Shown: positions 33,001 through 44,230 of the stretch, piece after piece
Numbering within the stretch: the stretch's first letter is position 1
Layout: each line of letters begins with the position of its first letter
NCBI GenBank assembly: GCA_030035585.1
Contig: CM057482.1
Location: 60,702,828-60,766,827 of the forward strand
Origin: Dugong dugon
Taxonomy: Eukaryota; Chordata; Mammalia; Sirenia; Dugongidae
DNA length: 64,000 nt
Direction: 5' to 3'
The notes under the pieces: generated by a model
What the model saw: only the letters and a program-made list of their open reading frames with translations
Database searches by the model: none
What the model was told of the DNA's origin: nothing
Program-made: the position numbers and the translations under genes

Positions 33001-33550
33001 AAGTTGATCAGGGAGCCCTAGTGATGCAGTGGTTAAGAGCTCGGCTGCTAACCAAAAGGTTTGCAGTTCAAATCCACCAGCTACTCCTTGGAAACTGTAT
33101 GGGGCAGTTCTACTCTATCCTATAGGGTCTCTATGAGTCAGAATCAACTTGAAGGCAACCGTTTTTGAAAGCAGTTCAAACCTAATAGCCGCACTGCAGG
33201 AGGAAGATGTGGCAGTCTGCGTCCGTAAAGATTCACAGCCTTGGAAACTCTATAGGGCAAGTTCTAGTCTGTCATATAGGGTCACTATGAGTTAGAATCG
33301 AGTTGATGGCAGTAGGTTTGGTTTTTGGCTTGGTAAGTTGATCAGAAAGGATCCCTGGCGGCGTAACGGTTAAGGGCTTGTCTGCTAACTGAAAGTTCGG
33401 CTGCTCGAACCCACCATGGGAGGAAAGACCTGGCAATCTGCTTCTGTAAAATAACAGCCTAGAAAACCCTATGGGGCAGTTCTACTCTGTCCTGTAGGGT
33501 TGCTGTGAGTTGACATTGACTCAACGGCACACAACAACAAAATTGATCAG
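33001..33550 (+). mobile_element. Cluster of three AfroSINEs with a triplicated target
   Basis: A B copy (33012-33168) is followed by a 5'-truncated C copy (33171-33334) and a full C copy (33346-33540). The target aagttgatcag occurs at 33001-33011 and 33335-33345, and ttgatcag again at 33543-33550. The first two SINEs therefore behave as one unit between the first pair, and the third was added at the same site. Confidence 0.87.
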
Positions 33551-34504
33551 GGCAAGGCTTGTAAAAAAGAAAGATGTACTTGTGTCTGGTTAAGGGGGCA
33601 TGCCCATAGACAATCTTCTATTTACTTTTGGCTTTCATATTCCTATGGGCAGCATCCAGCTCTGACCCAACTTCACCCAGCCACTTATACTCCATAGGAC
33701 CTAGCATGTCCTTCCGGCTCGCTAACTGTGTGATCGTTTTGACTGTTGCTGGATGAAAGAACAAAGCTGGGTAAGGAGCAAGGAGAGTGCTAGTTTTACC
33801 GGGGGCCATGCAACTTGGTTAGCTTGGATCTTAGTTTCTCAAAGACACTGTTGAGGGCCTGCTTGTCTTTCTGCTATCCTGCTATCCCAAAACAATAAGA
33901 AGGTCACGGGATCTGCCCCTTGGAAAACAGCCTGCCCTTGGCCTGTTTCTCTTGTGTATCATCTATGTTTGGCCTTGGCTCTCCTGTGTGCTGGGCTGTG
34001 AGTGGAATATCAATTGGATGGAGGAGAAGCAGGCAAGCCATGGCCAGCCCAGTGCATGCATTTTCAGGGGGACATCATGCTACATGCATAGAAAATTACT
34101 TTCTTTTTGCATTTTGTCAATTAGCTCAGTGATCCCTGGGATTATGAGCCCTTATTCCCATAGATGCTGCTTACAAAGGAGAAAACCAGAAAAGAAAGGG
34201 GTGAGAATGCAGTGCTTGCAGCACTTCCAAAAGGGAAGCACGGGTAGGAATTTGACCTGGAAATCCTTAGAGCACCCTAATATTCTCCAGCCTCCCTGAT
34301 CCCACTTTTTCCCCTTAGCATCACCCCTAGTTTAGCTACTTTATTGTAAAAAGCTTTAGTTAAGGTCCATGATCTCAGCTGGGGTTGCTGGGCTGGGGAG
34401 GAGGGAGAGGTCCTGCTTTCTAAAGGAGAAAGGTCATACAAAACGTCAGCTTCCTGTTCCTGGGAGTCTACTTGCCTTTTCAGACATAGGTTTATCCTCT
34501 ATAC
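33551..34504. other. Intergenic DNA, no feature recognised
   Basis: Unique-looking, with two overlapping frames of 70 and 115 codons at 33920-34299 that resemble no known product. Confidence 0.4.
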
Positions 34505-34740
34505 TGATTTTGTCATAACCCAAAACCAAATCCATTGCCAGCTAGTCAATTCTAACTCATAGTGACCCTATAGGACAGAGTAGAACTGCTCCGTAGAGTT
34601 TCCAGGGCTGTAATCTTTACGGAAGCAGACTGCCACATCTTTCTCCCGCAGAGCAGCTGGGTGGGTTTGAACCGCCAACCTGTTGGTTAGCAGCTGAGTG
34701 CTTGACCACTGTGCCACCAGGGCTCTTTGATTTTGTCATA
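34505..34740 (-). mobile_element. AfroSINE C with perfect target duplication
   Basis: Reverse-strand SINE at 34518-34727 flanked by an exact 13-bp duplication, tgattttgtcata, at 34505-34517 and 34728-34740. One of the cleanest insertions here. Confidence 0.93.
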
Positions 34741-34744
34741 GAAG

Positions 34745-34905
34745 TATAGAATTGGAGAAAATCAGAGCTGGAAATGAACCAAAACATTATCTAAATGGAT
34801 TCCTTTGTTTTATAGAAAAAGACATTGAGACCCCGAGAGGGTAAATGACTCACCCGAGGTGACACAGCTGATAGATAGCTGAGCTGGGCTGGCTCTGGAG
34901 TCCAG
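34745..34905 (-). repeat. MIR-like ancient repeat
   Basis: Contains ccgagagggtaaatgactca, then ggtgacacagctgatagata. Confidence 0.55.
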
Positions 34906-35357
34906 GTGAGCATCATTGTGCTTCCTTTTCATTGCTTCTCCTATCAAAGAGACAGGCTTAGGTTTCCTGGAGGAAAACGGGCAGAATCTTTCCCACTTCA
35001 TTTTATTCCAAAGTAAAAAAAAGCATTCCTATCTGTTCTTAATCTACTTGTAGACTCTAATGACTAGTTCTATTATTAACTATTTAACATAACTTAATTT
35101 ACTTAATTAGCTAATTGCTAACAATGGAAAGTAGTTTTCTTTGGCCTTTTATAATCCATGTTCATCCCAGAGCAAAGAAGGTCCTATCATTGGTGTTGCA
35201 GTTATATTGGTATGAAAGGTGAATTACTTGGCAGAAAATCAGAATCCCGTTCCTAAAGGCCATACTTTCCCCTACTTAACACTCTACATGTCCTGATAAA
35301 ATAAAACGTAGAATTAAAGAAGGATTTTTTTAATTAAAAGCGTTACATGCATATATA
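34906..35357. other. Intergenic DNA, no feature recognised
   Basis: AT-rich, unique-looking. Confidence 0.35.
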
Positions 35358-35565
35358 TTTACTGTTCATAAAAAATCCAAAATCCATTGTCATTGAATTG
35401 ATTCTGACTCATGGCAACCCCGTGTATTACAGAGTGGAACTGCTCCATAGGGTTTTTCTTGGCTATAATCTTTACAGAAGCAGATCACCAGGCCTTTCTT
35501 TTGGGGAACCAGTCTTTAGGTTAGTTGAGTGCAAACCATTTGCACCACTTTTACTGTTCATAAAA
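35358..35565 (-). mobile_element. AfroSINE C-like with perfect target duplication
   Basis: SINE at 35374-35549 flanked by an exact 16-bp duplication, tttactgttcataaaa, at 35358-35373 and 35550-35565. The head region has a small deletion. Confidence 0.93.
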
Positions 35566-35574
35566 GAGAGTTAA

Positions 35575-35835
35575 TATAGTGATTAAGTGTAGAGAGATTG
35601 GGGCCACTGGGGACTGAGTTCAAGTCTCAGTTCCACCCTTTCCCAGCCAGGTGACTTTGAACAAATAACTGCTCTAAGACTTTGTTTCCTCAGCTGTAAA
35701 ATGGGTATGATAATTGTGCCTATGTTGTAGAGTTGTTAAGAAGATGAAGTGGGCTGATATATATGTAAAGTTCTTAGTTCTGTGCCTGGCACACAGTGAG
35801 TCTTTAAAACATGTTAATTATTACTATGTATTATT
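35575..35835 (+). repeat. MIR, nearly complete
   Basis: tagtgattaagtgtagagag at the start, then ctcagctgtaaaatgggtat and ctgtgcctggcacacagtga. Confidence 0.85.
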
Positions 35836-36590
35836 ATTAATCCATATTTACCATAGAAAAATTTCAGAATTCATAAAACTATAAAGAAGTAAATAAAATC
35901 TGCTTCAATTCTGCCCCTTGGACGTTGCTACTCTTCCCATTGTGGACAGACTGACAAAAGATATGATGACTATATATACATATTCTATCATGGCATCATA
36001 AGGAGCCCTGGTGGCACAGTGGTTAGGCACTCAGCTGCTAACCAAAAGGTCGGCAGTTTGAACACACCCAGCTGCTCTGCAGGAGAAAGATGTGGAAGTC
36101 TGCTTCCATAAAGATCCCAGCCTTGGAAACCTTATGAGTCAGTTCAACACTGTCCCATAGGGTTGCTATGAGTCAGAATTGACTCAATGGCAATGGGATC
36201 ATGGCATCATAATGGATACATAATTTAGCAGGTTGATTGTTTTCATTTGATATTCTTTTATGAACATCTTCCTTTATTCTTCAAAAATACGGTTTTTAAT
36301 GTCTACAAAGTATTACATAAAAAATATACCATAACTAATTTAACCATTTCCTTATCATTTCCATTTAGTTCGTTTTCTCTATTTTTTTTTTTTTTTTTTT
36401 TGCCTTTATAAACATCTTGGCATATAAATCCTTGTCTGCACTTTTGATCATATTCTTAGAATAGATTCCTGAAAGTAAAATTATCAGGTCAAAAGATGAG
36501 CGTTTGTCAGAATCTTGGTCTGTATTGCCAAACTGCTTGGTGAAAAGAAGCAGCATTGTACTTTGTAAAGCTCATTTTCCAAAGCTGCAC
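35836..36590 (-). mobile_element. L1M fragment split by a SINE
   Basis: Parts at 35836-35986 and 36212-36590 read as an old L1 3' region in antisense (gcctttataaacatcttggc, gattcctgaaagtaaaatta), with a T run at 36381-36400. An AfroSINE interrupts it at 36001. Confidence 0.6.
35987..36212 (+). mobile_element. AfroSINE C with perfect target duplication
   Basis: SINE from aggagccctggtggcacagt to gactcaatggcaatggg (36001-36197). The target atcatggcatcata is duplicated at 35987-36000 and 36198-36211. Confidence 0.93.
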
Positions 36591-36765
36591 ATGCCAAATT
36601 TCCCACTGGGCTGTCTTCTGAGCTCAAGGTTTTTGTGAAAGGAGTAGTTTAGCACCTAACTGACATCCTTGTTCAATCAGGAGCCAGTTTCTTCCTCCTT
36701 CTCTTGCTGGGCTGCATACAGGACTGTTGGAAATTAGGGTATTTTTGAAGTCTCCTCTCACAGAG

Positions 36766-36975
36766 CAGTCCCTATGTGGTGCAAACCCTTAACACACTTA
36801 GCTGCTAACTGAGAGGGCAGAGGTTCAATTCCACCCAGAGGCACCTCGGAAGAAAGGTCTGACAATCTACTTGCGAAGAATCAGCCACTGAAAACCTCAT
36901 GGAGCATAGTTCTACTCTGAAACATGTGGGGTCACCATGAGTCCCAGAATTAACTCTACTGCAACAGTTTTTTTT
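36766..36975 (+). mobile_element. AfroSINE A
   Basis: From cagtccctatgtggtgcaaa to ttaactctactgcaacagtt, followed by a T run. Confidence 0.86.
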
Positions 36976-37164
36976 TTCTCCTTTCCTCCTACAGAAGCTC
37001 ATATGCCCTGGATTTCAGAGTTACAGGTCTAAGATGGCCTCTGGACCTCTGTAGATCTGATCCAAAGTCTTCTGATCATTGGAATTGAATACTGCATCAT
37101 GCCCATCTTGCTGTCAAAACAGTGGAGCCGATGGGTTCTTTGGTTAGCCTGTTGCCGTAAAGAT

Positions 37165-37372
37165 GTTGTTGTTGTTGTAGTTGCTGCTGAGTAGATTTCG
37201 ATTCATGGCAACCCCATGTGGGCACAGCAGAACGGCTGCATAGGATTTTCAAGGCTATGACCTTTCAGAAGCTGATCACCAGGCTTGTCTTCTGAGGTGC
37301 CTCTGTGAGGGTTCGAACCGCCACTCACTCAACTAGTAGTCTAATGCTTAACTGTTTGTGCCACCCAGGGAC
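37165..37372 (-). mobile_element. AfroSINE A, diverged
   Basis: Left end gttgttgttgtagttgctgc; right end gtttgtgccacccagggact. Contains gagggttcgaaccgccactc. Confidence 0.84.
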
Positions 37373-37418
37373 TGATATCCCTCATTTGCTAGGAAGTTAC
37401 TGCTTAAATCTACCCTCT

Positions 37419-38149
37419 TGTGATCATTAATCTTGTGTGTCAACTTGGCTGGATCATGGTTCTCAGTGGTTTGGCAGTTATGACGTAGTTTGGCAGTTGT
37501 ATGATGATGTGTTTACTTTCATGATGATATGTGACATACTGTGATCACCTCCACGGTGGGATCTACTGTGAGTAGCCAATCAGTTGAGAGAGAGTTTCCT
37601 TGGGGGCATGGCCTGCATCAAATATAAGTGGACTTTCTGGCAAGGCTTGCAGGCTTTTGTTCACTCTGGATCCTGCAGCTGGCTCCTGTCTGTCTGACCT
37701 CTGGTTCTTGGGACTTGAGCTAGAAGCTTACATGCCATTTTGCCTGCCGATTTTGGGATTCATTGGTCTATGCAGCCTGTGAGACAGAGCCCTGCTGTCT
37801 GACTTGCCAATCTTGGGTTCACCAGCCCCTGTGGCTACATGAATCAGCCTGACCCGTGGACTTGGGACATTCCAGCCTCTACAACTGTGTGAGCCATTTC
37901 CTTAATATAAATTTCTCTCTCTATATATATTTATGGAGCCCTGGTGGTACAGTGGTTAAGAGCTCAGCTGCTAACCAAAAGGTCAGCAGTTCGAATCCAC
38001 CAGCTGCTTTTTGGAAACCCTATGGGGTAGTTCTACTCTGTTCTTTAGGGTTGCTATGAGTTGGAATCAAGTCGAAGGCATTGTTTTTTTTAAATATATA
38101 TTTATATGCTTTACTAGTTTTCCTTCTTTAGATAACCCAGCCTAAGACA
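37419..38149 (+). mobile_element. Ancient LTR-like repeat, SINE-interrupted
   Basis: The ends read tgtgatcattaatcttgtgt and gataacccagcctaagaca, i.e. TG...CA. It is related to 14233-14575. Its CT/TA microsatellite end (37911-37934) was hit by an AfroSINE at 37935. No coding region. Confidence 0.6.
37923..38105 (+). mobile_element. AfroSINE B with target duplication
   Basis: SINE at 37935-38093 between atatatatttat at 37923-37934 and 38094-38105. Confidence 0.9.
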
Positions 38150-38339
38150 CCCCCCAAATCCTTGGCCCATTTGATACTGATGACAGAGCTCTTCGGAGAT
38201 ATGTCTTCCCTCCTCAGTGTGTGGGTGGTGACCACACCACAGGGGTGCTTTGCTGGCGCTCTCTTTAGGCCCAACACAGGGAAGGCTTCTTAAATGGCAA
38301 GTATTTTTAAACTACTCCTTAAGCTTCTTTTCCTTGAAT

Positions 38340-39015
38340 CCAGTACCTACGTTTCCTGGAATCCTCTTGTTGATTCTCACTGCCGCTACCCTGAGTTTGG
38401 GGCATCCATTCCTTGAGCCTCAAGTGCTGCATATTTACCTAACTGGTCTCTCTGCTGCCCACCTCTTTCTCCTTCAAGTCATCCTACACACAGTTTCCAG
38501 ATTAATCTTCCTTAAACAGAATTCTGCTGCTGCTACTCCTCACTGACAATAAGATAAACACACACTTAAGGCCATTGGTTGTGTAGACCCTGTGTCCTGC
38601 TTATCCCATAACACTTTCTAGCCAAACCACATTCCTCGATGTTGCCTGGATGGACCTGGTCCTTGCCAACTCATTGTTTTCCCTTTGCCTCAATTGCCCT
38701 CCCTTTTCCCTTGTCTCTCTGTTGAAATCTCATCAGTCGATGCCTATCCCAAACACTCCCCTATGAAGCCTATCTCAATCCTTTTACCAGAATGAAAGCT
38801 CACCTATGAACACCTATTGAGCATTATTTCCCTTTTCTCAGTTTGCTTCATCCTAGAGTGATTTCTTCGGTTGTCTACGTCTTTCTTTCTCCCAATCTGG
38901 TAGATAATAAACACCTAGAGGGCCGGTCTGTGACCACCTCATCTCTGTATGCCTTGCATCACCCTGCACCTCGCTTTGCACAGAGTGGATACTCATTTAC
39001 ATGCTCTGAATCAGA
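38340..39015 (+). mobile_element. L2 LINE 3' region
   Basis: A gtttccagattaatcttcct, cattcctcgatgttgcctgg, tagataataaacacctagag and ggtctgtgaccacctcatct series in the order of the L2 3' untranslated region, with the end ggatactcatttacatgctc. Forward orientation. Confidence 0.7.
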
Positions 39016-39224
39016 AGTCCTCTGACAGAGCCCTCCTCTCATGTTGCCAAAGAGTGGGAGAAGCACAGCTGCTGGGATTTATTGCTTTTCCCAGGAGAGG
39101 CAATTATAACGCTTTATCTTCCCCCTTTGGCTCTCAGCCAGTGGCTCTGCACCTCGTATCTAATTTTCTTTTTGTTTAAAGGGATGTTGAATCCACCCAG
39201 TTAAAGCAAAATGCTGGTGGTAAA
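39016..39224. other. Intergenic DNA, no feature recognised
   Basis: Unique-looking. Confidence 0.3.
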
Positions 39225-39640
39225 AATGATAGTTGCTACTATTTATTAAAAGCCTACTATGTGTTAGGCACTATTCTTTTTATATGAGATCTCATTTATT
39301 AATTCTCACAAAAATCTTATAAATTAGGTATTATTTGGAGCCCTGGTGGCACAGTGGTTAAGAGCTCAAGCTGCTAACCAAAAGGCTGGCCATTCAAATC
39401 CACCAGCCACTCCTTGGAAACCCTTTGGGGCAGTTCTACTCTGTCCTATAGGGTCGCTATGAGTCGGAATCGACTCAATGGCAACAGGTTTGGTTCGGTT
39501 TTTTTTATCCTACTTTATGGATGAAAAATTGAAGCTCAGAGAGGTTAAAAAACCAGCACCAAAACTCCTAAAATAGTAGATTAGAGCTAGAGTCAAGATT
39601 TGAATTCAGATCTTTTGGTCTAGATCCCTCCCAGTATGTC
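39225..39640 (-). repeat. MIR split by a SINE
   Basis: Left part 39225-39336 (agcctactatgtgttaggca, gagatctcatttattaattc) and right part 39509-39640 (ctttatggatgaaaaattga, agctcagagaggttaaaaaa) are consecutive in the MIR consensus read in reverse. Confidence 0.8.
39337..39508 (+). mobile_element. AfroSINE B
   Basis: ggagccctggtggcacagtg to caacaggtttggttcggttt plus T tail, inserted into a MIR. Among the least diverged copies in the window. Confidence 0.92.
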
Positions 39641-39765
39641 CCACTAGAAAAGGATGACTTAAGGATGGAGACAGATGTGAGGCTGAGGCTCAGTCTTTCT
39701 GGAACCCAAGACCTTGTGACTTTTGCAATGTGTGTGTGGACAGCATACCTCTGTTGCAGCTTACC

Positions 39766-39935
39766 AGTACCAGTTGCCGTGGAGTCAACCCCAACTCGTG
39801 GCTACCCCATGTGTGTCAGAGTAGAACTGGTGCATAGGATTTTCAGTGGCTAATTACTGGAAGCAGAGTGCTAGGCCTTTTTTGCTGCGACACCCCTGGG
39901 TAGACTTGAACATCCCGCCTTCAAGTAGCAGATGA
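39766..39935 (-). mobile_element. AfroSINE A, head decayed
   Basis: accagttgccgtggagtcaa through gtgtgtcagagtagaactgg. The head end is poorly preserved. Confidence 0.8.
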
Positions 39936-40042
39936 GCAATTCCCATTGCAGCTTAGTTATACAAAATCCCGGGTTTCTTTTCATCCTGTTACAATGCCTC
40001 GGAGAAAAAAACACAAAAAACCAAAATCAGAACAAAACACAA

Positions 40043-40244
40043 ACTCGTTGCTGTCAAGTCAGTTCTGACTCATGGTGACCCCATGTGCTACAGAGTAGAA
40101 CTGCTTCATAGGGTTTTCTTGGCTGTAATCTTTATAGAAGCAGATTGCCAGGTCTTTCTTCCATGGAGCCACTGGGTGGGTTCTAACTGCCAACCTTTAG
40201 GTTAGTAGTGGAGTGTGTAAGCCATTTGCACCATCAGAGCTACC
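40043..40244 (-). mobile_element. AfroSINE C-like
   Basis: actcgttgctgtcaagtcag to gccatttgcaccatcagagc. Full length. Confidence 0.88.
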
Positions 40245-40769
40245 CATGCTTAAGAAAGGACAGGAAAATCAAGTTAAGACTCTGCTTGGGTCTCAGTGGC
40301 CTTGGTGAACAGCAAGTAAATTGTCAGGCCCAAGAGGTCTTTGACTCTCCATAGACTCTCTGCTTTCTCCAGAGATCTCTAAATCTCCCACACCTATCAC
40401 TGCATCAGTGGGCAAAATGTACTCTTCAAGTTAAATTGTGGGAAATCTGACTCCTTGCTACATCCTCCAGGTCATCTGCTTGCTGGGGGAAGGCAGTTGA
40501 AAATAGGTATAGCATATGCCAAGATTAAAACAGTCTCAAATGGTTCACTTCAGTCATTAAAACTGGTTATATTGGGAGTATTCAATGTTAATCTTTAAAG
40601 AATGCTAGAAAACAGTATCTGGCATAGTGCTTGAAATAAATCAGTTATTTTTATATATTAACAGAATAAATAATGCAATACATGAATGAATTCAGGAATG
40701 TAGGAATGAATGAACGATATTTTAAATTCTATTTTTTCATGGCAAGCAATGGGAGATAATGGGAAAAAT
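40245..40769. other. Intergenic DNA, no clear feature
   Basis: Unique-looking, with a faint MIR-like 3' end near 40600-40660. Confidence 0.35.
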
Positions 40770-41345
40770 GGGATCTGCCAGTTATTAGTGGTTTGACTTT
40801 GGATATCTTGAAACTCTCTGAGGTTCAGTTTCATAATTTTGAAAATGGTGATGCTAATACCCAGTCTCAAGAACAGAGTCTGAGATTTCACCCTTCTAGC
40901 AAACTAGCAAGTTAGCCTGCTAGTTTCATAGATCCTGGAAGAAGACATGTGACTTCTGGTTCATAGACAAAGGACTTTATTACTCATGGCACAGCAAAAC
41001 ATGAACACTAGCATATTTGCTTCAGTTCCCCTTATAGATAGCTCAGATGGATGCCTGCACACATAGTGGTTTGCATTACAGGAGACAAGTCTCAAGCTTA
41101 GGAAATCTAGATCTTTTGGAATAGGGAACAAACATGCCTGTCATTTCCCCCAGAGGGAGACACTATCTCTATCTTCCAAGGCTATTTCACCATACAAACA
41201 TCCTTGAAAAGATATTCTGGAACAAAGGCAGTTAGTGCCTTGCTTGCAAGACATGTGGAAATGCAGGAGATCCATGAAGAATTATCTCTTAGTACCTACC
41301 TCTTGGATTTTTTGTGAGGATTAAATAGACTAACATATAGTATCA
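40770..41345 (+). repeat. MIR split by an LTR-like insertion
   Basis: The MIR runs ccagttattagtggtttgac to aaaatggtgatgctaata (to 40860) and resumes at 41291 with gtacctacctcttggatttt and tgaggattaaatagactaac. The consensus is continuous across the break. Confidence 0.75.
40861..41290 (-). mobile_element. LTR-like insertion, family unknown
   Basis: About 430 bp inserted into a MIR. It carries an AATAAA on the - strand (around 40975-40981) within gagtaataaagtcctttg, as expected for an LTR polyadenylation region. Clear TG...CA ends or target duplication were not found. Confidence 0.4.
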
Positions 41346-41735
41346 GTCAGAATAGGCCAGATTATGCTGCAGTAACAAATAACAGCTTTCCACTTCTCCT
41401 CCCCCTCCAATTTCAGTGTTTTAAACCATCAAACATTTATTTCTTGCTCTGTTCCATGTCATTCTCACTCTGGGTTCCAGGCTGAAGGAGGTTCCACCAT
41501 GTGGCCCATTGTCACAGCAGGGGGAAAGAGAGTGTTAAATAGCAGGCTGGCTCTTTATGCTTCAACCCAGAAGTGATATGCATCACTTCTCCTCATATCT
41601 CGTTGTCCAAAGCAAGTCACATGGGTACACTCAGTTTCAAGGTGGCAGGGAAGTGTGCCCAGAAGAACAATCTGAGATATTTATTTGATGGACAGCCCGA
41701 ATTACTACTACACAAATGCAAAGTGCCTGGAGCAA
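41346..41735 (+). repeat. Ancient MER-type repeat
   Basis: cagtcagaataggccagatt, atgctgcagtaacaaataac, catttatttcttgctctgtt and ccaaagcaagtcacatgggt follow the order of an old mammal-wide interspersed repeat whose name I do not recall with confidence. Confidence 0.5.
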
Positions 41736-41928
41736 GGCCTGTCATATTAAATCACTTCCTTCTTCCTTTCCCCTCCTGGAGCCCTGGGTTTGGGCAGTAT
41801 CATGAATTCAGACTGTTCTCTGTCTATCAGTGGCTGTAGTTAAGAAAACTTGCAGAATTTCCAGCAGAAAGGGGTAATGGAACATCATGCCTGCAACTTA
41901 TTCTCAAATGATTCAGAAAAATATATAG

Positions 41929-41975
41929 TATGTGTGTGGGTGTGGGTGTGGGTGTGGGGGTGTGTGTGTGTGGAG
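41929..41975 (+). repeat. (GTGTGG)n-type microsatellite
   Basis: A gtgtgg/gtgggt run followed by gtgtgtgtgtgtg. Confidence 0.88.
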
Positions 41976-41994
41976 AGAGAAGATGATAAATGTT

Positions 41995-42105
41995 GCAAAA
42001 TGTCAATATCTGGGAACTCGATTGAAGGGTATACCAAAGATCCTTGCACTGTTTTTCACATTCTCTGTAAGTTTGAAATCACTTCAAAATAAAAAGGGAA
42101 GAGAA
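41995..42105 (+). mobile_element. L1M 3' end
   Basis: ctctgtaagtttgaaatcac and ttcaaaataaaaagggaaga match the 3' end of old L1 elements. Confidence 0.55.
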
Positions 42106-42610
42106 AAAACAAATATTGCACAAGCTTTTAAATCAAGTTAATCAATTCTAAACATTAATGTACATTCAAGTTCACAAATTTGTTGATCTACATGAAACAA
42201 ATGAGGAACAGAGAGCTTCTCCCAATCCCTAATTTTTACTCAGAGGTAATAAGTAAATTGAGAACGAAGGGAAGCATCTTGGAGATTTATTTTTATTCGT
42301 GATACAGTGCAATAACAGAGTCGATAGCTGAAACCTCCTTACTTGATTTGGTCCCCCTACCTGACTAGAAATCAATGAATGCCTGTAGAATGAAATAAAC
42401 ATTACTGATCATCACAGCCTCCATGCTTTAGAGTTTAAAACCAATACGCAGGTTATTAATCAATTTTTAAATGAGTATTCATTGAGACCCCTAACTGCTA
42501 GGTTAAGGATCTGGAGATAGAATGAGAAGCAAACCAGGCCCAATTCCTGACTCTGTGGAGCTTAGACTCTGAGAGAAAAAGAGATAACAATAAAAGCTAA
42601 CCCTTATACA
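42106..42610. other. Intergenic DNA with a faint L2-like relic
   Basis: 42455-42590 has a ttgagacccctaactgctag and ctggagatagaatgagaagc pattern reminiscent of L2. The rest is unique-looking. Confidence 0.35.
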
Positions 42611-42816
42611 AGGAACCCTGGTGGCACAACAATTAAGCACTTGGCTTCTAACTGAGAGGTTGGTGGTTTGAACCCACCAGTTGCTCTGTGGGAGAAACGA
42701 CTTGTTGATCTGCTCCCATAAAGATTTACAGCCTAGGATACCCTGTGGGGCTGTTCTACTCTGTCCTGTAGGGTTGCTGTGAGATGGAATCCACATGATG
42801 GCACACAACAACAACA
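42611..42816 (+). mobile_element. AfroSINE C
   Basis: aggaaccctggtggcacaac to gatggcacacaacaacaaca. The AAC-type RTE-like tail is preserved. Confidence 0.9.
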
Positions 42817-43164
42817 TTCATGGCTTGCTCACTAGGGGCTGGGTGCAGGGCTGTGTGCAAAATGTTTGCCTCTCATCAGAGAGCCAACACCCACGTGTCA
42901 GTTTTTGACTCATGGGAATCCTATAGCGGTGGTGGGAACCGTGGTTTTGACCCAGTGTGATCAAGGTTCAGAGAAGTTGCTTTGCATATTCTGGAGATGC
43001 CAGAGGACCTAGGGCTAGAACTCAAGTGCCAGTCACTGGATTACTGAAGCATCCACACCTGGACATGTTCACTAAGCTGCACAACAAGAACTAGCTCCAT
43101 CCACATGCTGTGAGTCCCATGTCTCCGGGCTGAGCCTACTTTTAGTTAGTATTCTCTATCAATC
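42817..43164. other. Intergenic DNA, no feature recognised
   Basis: Unique-looking. Confidence 0.3.
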
Positions 43165-43425
43165 AATTATTTAAATGATTGATTACACATCTATTAGAGT
43201 GCCAGGCACTTTGTTTGCTATGTACCTGCTATGTACCACAGAGTTCACATATATTATATCCTGTTCCTTCAATTCTCCACAAGGGTAGGAATGACCACCG
43301 TTACTTTACAGATGAAGAGACTGATGCTCAGAGAGGTTAAGAGACTTGCCTATTATCCAGGGCTCAGAACTGGTACAGGGAGCCAGGATTCAACTCAGCC
43401 AGGTTTGAGCCAGAGCTCTTCCCAG
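43165..43425 (-). repeat. MIR
   Basis: gtgccaggcactttgtttgc, then ctttacagatgaagagactg and atgctcagagaggttaagag in reverse MIR order. Confidence 0.78.
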
Positions 43426-43794
43426 GGGCTCGAAGCTGCTCCTGCTAGCTGCTGGCAAGCCCAGCCAATAGATACTCCCAGACCTATAACCATGGCTCCA
43501 GCCAGACATCCCTAAGTCTCCCTGCAGTAACACTGGGTTATGAAATCCAGGCAGCTCCAGCAGAAACAGACTCATTTTGAGAACACCTGCCTCTTCTCCC
43601 TGCAGCAGTCCGGCTTTCTCTTTTTACTCACTTACTCTAATGAATTCAACAAACATTGACTGAGCAACCTCAATGCGGCCAACCCCAGGGGCTACCAGAT
43701 GAGTCTAACCCAGACCTGCTCTCCAAGGACTGAAAATCAAGAGAGAGAAACTTAGCATAACAACTCTAATGCAAGTAGATTTAAAACGGGGCTG
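43426..43794. other. Intergenic DNA with an L2-like relic
   Basis: 43630-43770 (attcaacaaacattgactga, ctgctctccaaggactgaaa) looks L2-like. The rest is unique-looking. Confidence 0.4.
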
Positions 43795-44230
43795 TAATAA
43801 ATAAAGGAGTCCCTGAGGAGCACAAATGGTTAAGCGCTTTACTAGCTGAAACCACCTAGAGACCCTAGGATTATAGGCCTAGCGATCTGCTTCCAAAACC
43901 TCACAGCCTTGAAAATCCTATTGAGCGCAGTTCTACTCCGCACACATGGGGTTGCCATGAGTCAGAATAAATTCAATCGCAGCTAACAACAACATAATAA
44001 ATAAGGAGCCCCTGGGTAGTGCAAACAGTTGTGTGTACTTGGCTCCTAACTGAAAGGTTGGTGGTTTCAGTCCACTCAGAAGCACCTCAGAAGAAAAGCC
44101 TGGCAATCTACTTCTGAAAAATTGGCCACTAAAAACCTTGTGGAGCACAGTTGTACTCTGACACACATGGGTTCACCATGAGTTTGAATTGACTCAATGG
44201 CAACTGGTTTACTGGTCTATAATAAATAAA
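43795..44230 (+). mobile_element. Tandem pair of AfroSINE A with a triplicated target
   Basis: Copy 1 at 43806-43994 (diverged) and copy 2 at 44005-44219. The sequence taataaataa(a) occurs at 43795-43805, 43995-44004 and 44220-44230. Third instance in this window of successive SINE insertion at one target. Confidence 0.87.

Noticed and set aside
33920-34299. Frames of 70 and 115 codons on the + strand
   Set aside because: Cys- and Ser-rich translation without recognisable domains, in two frames at once.
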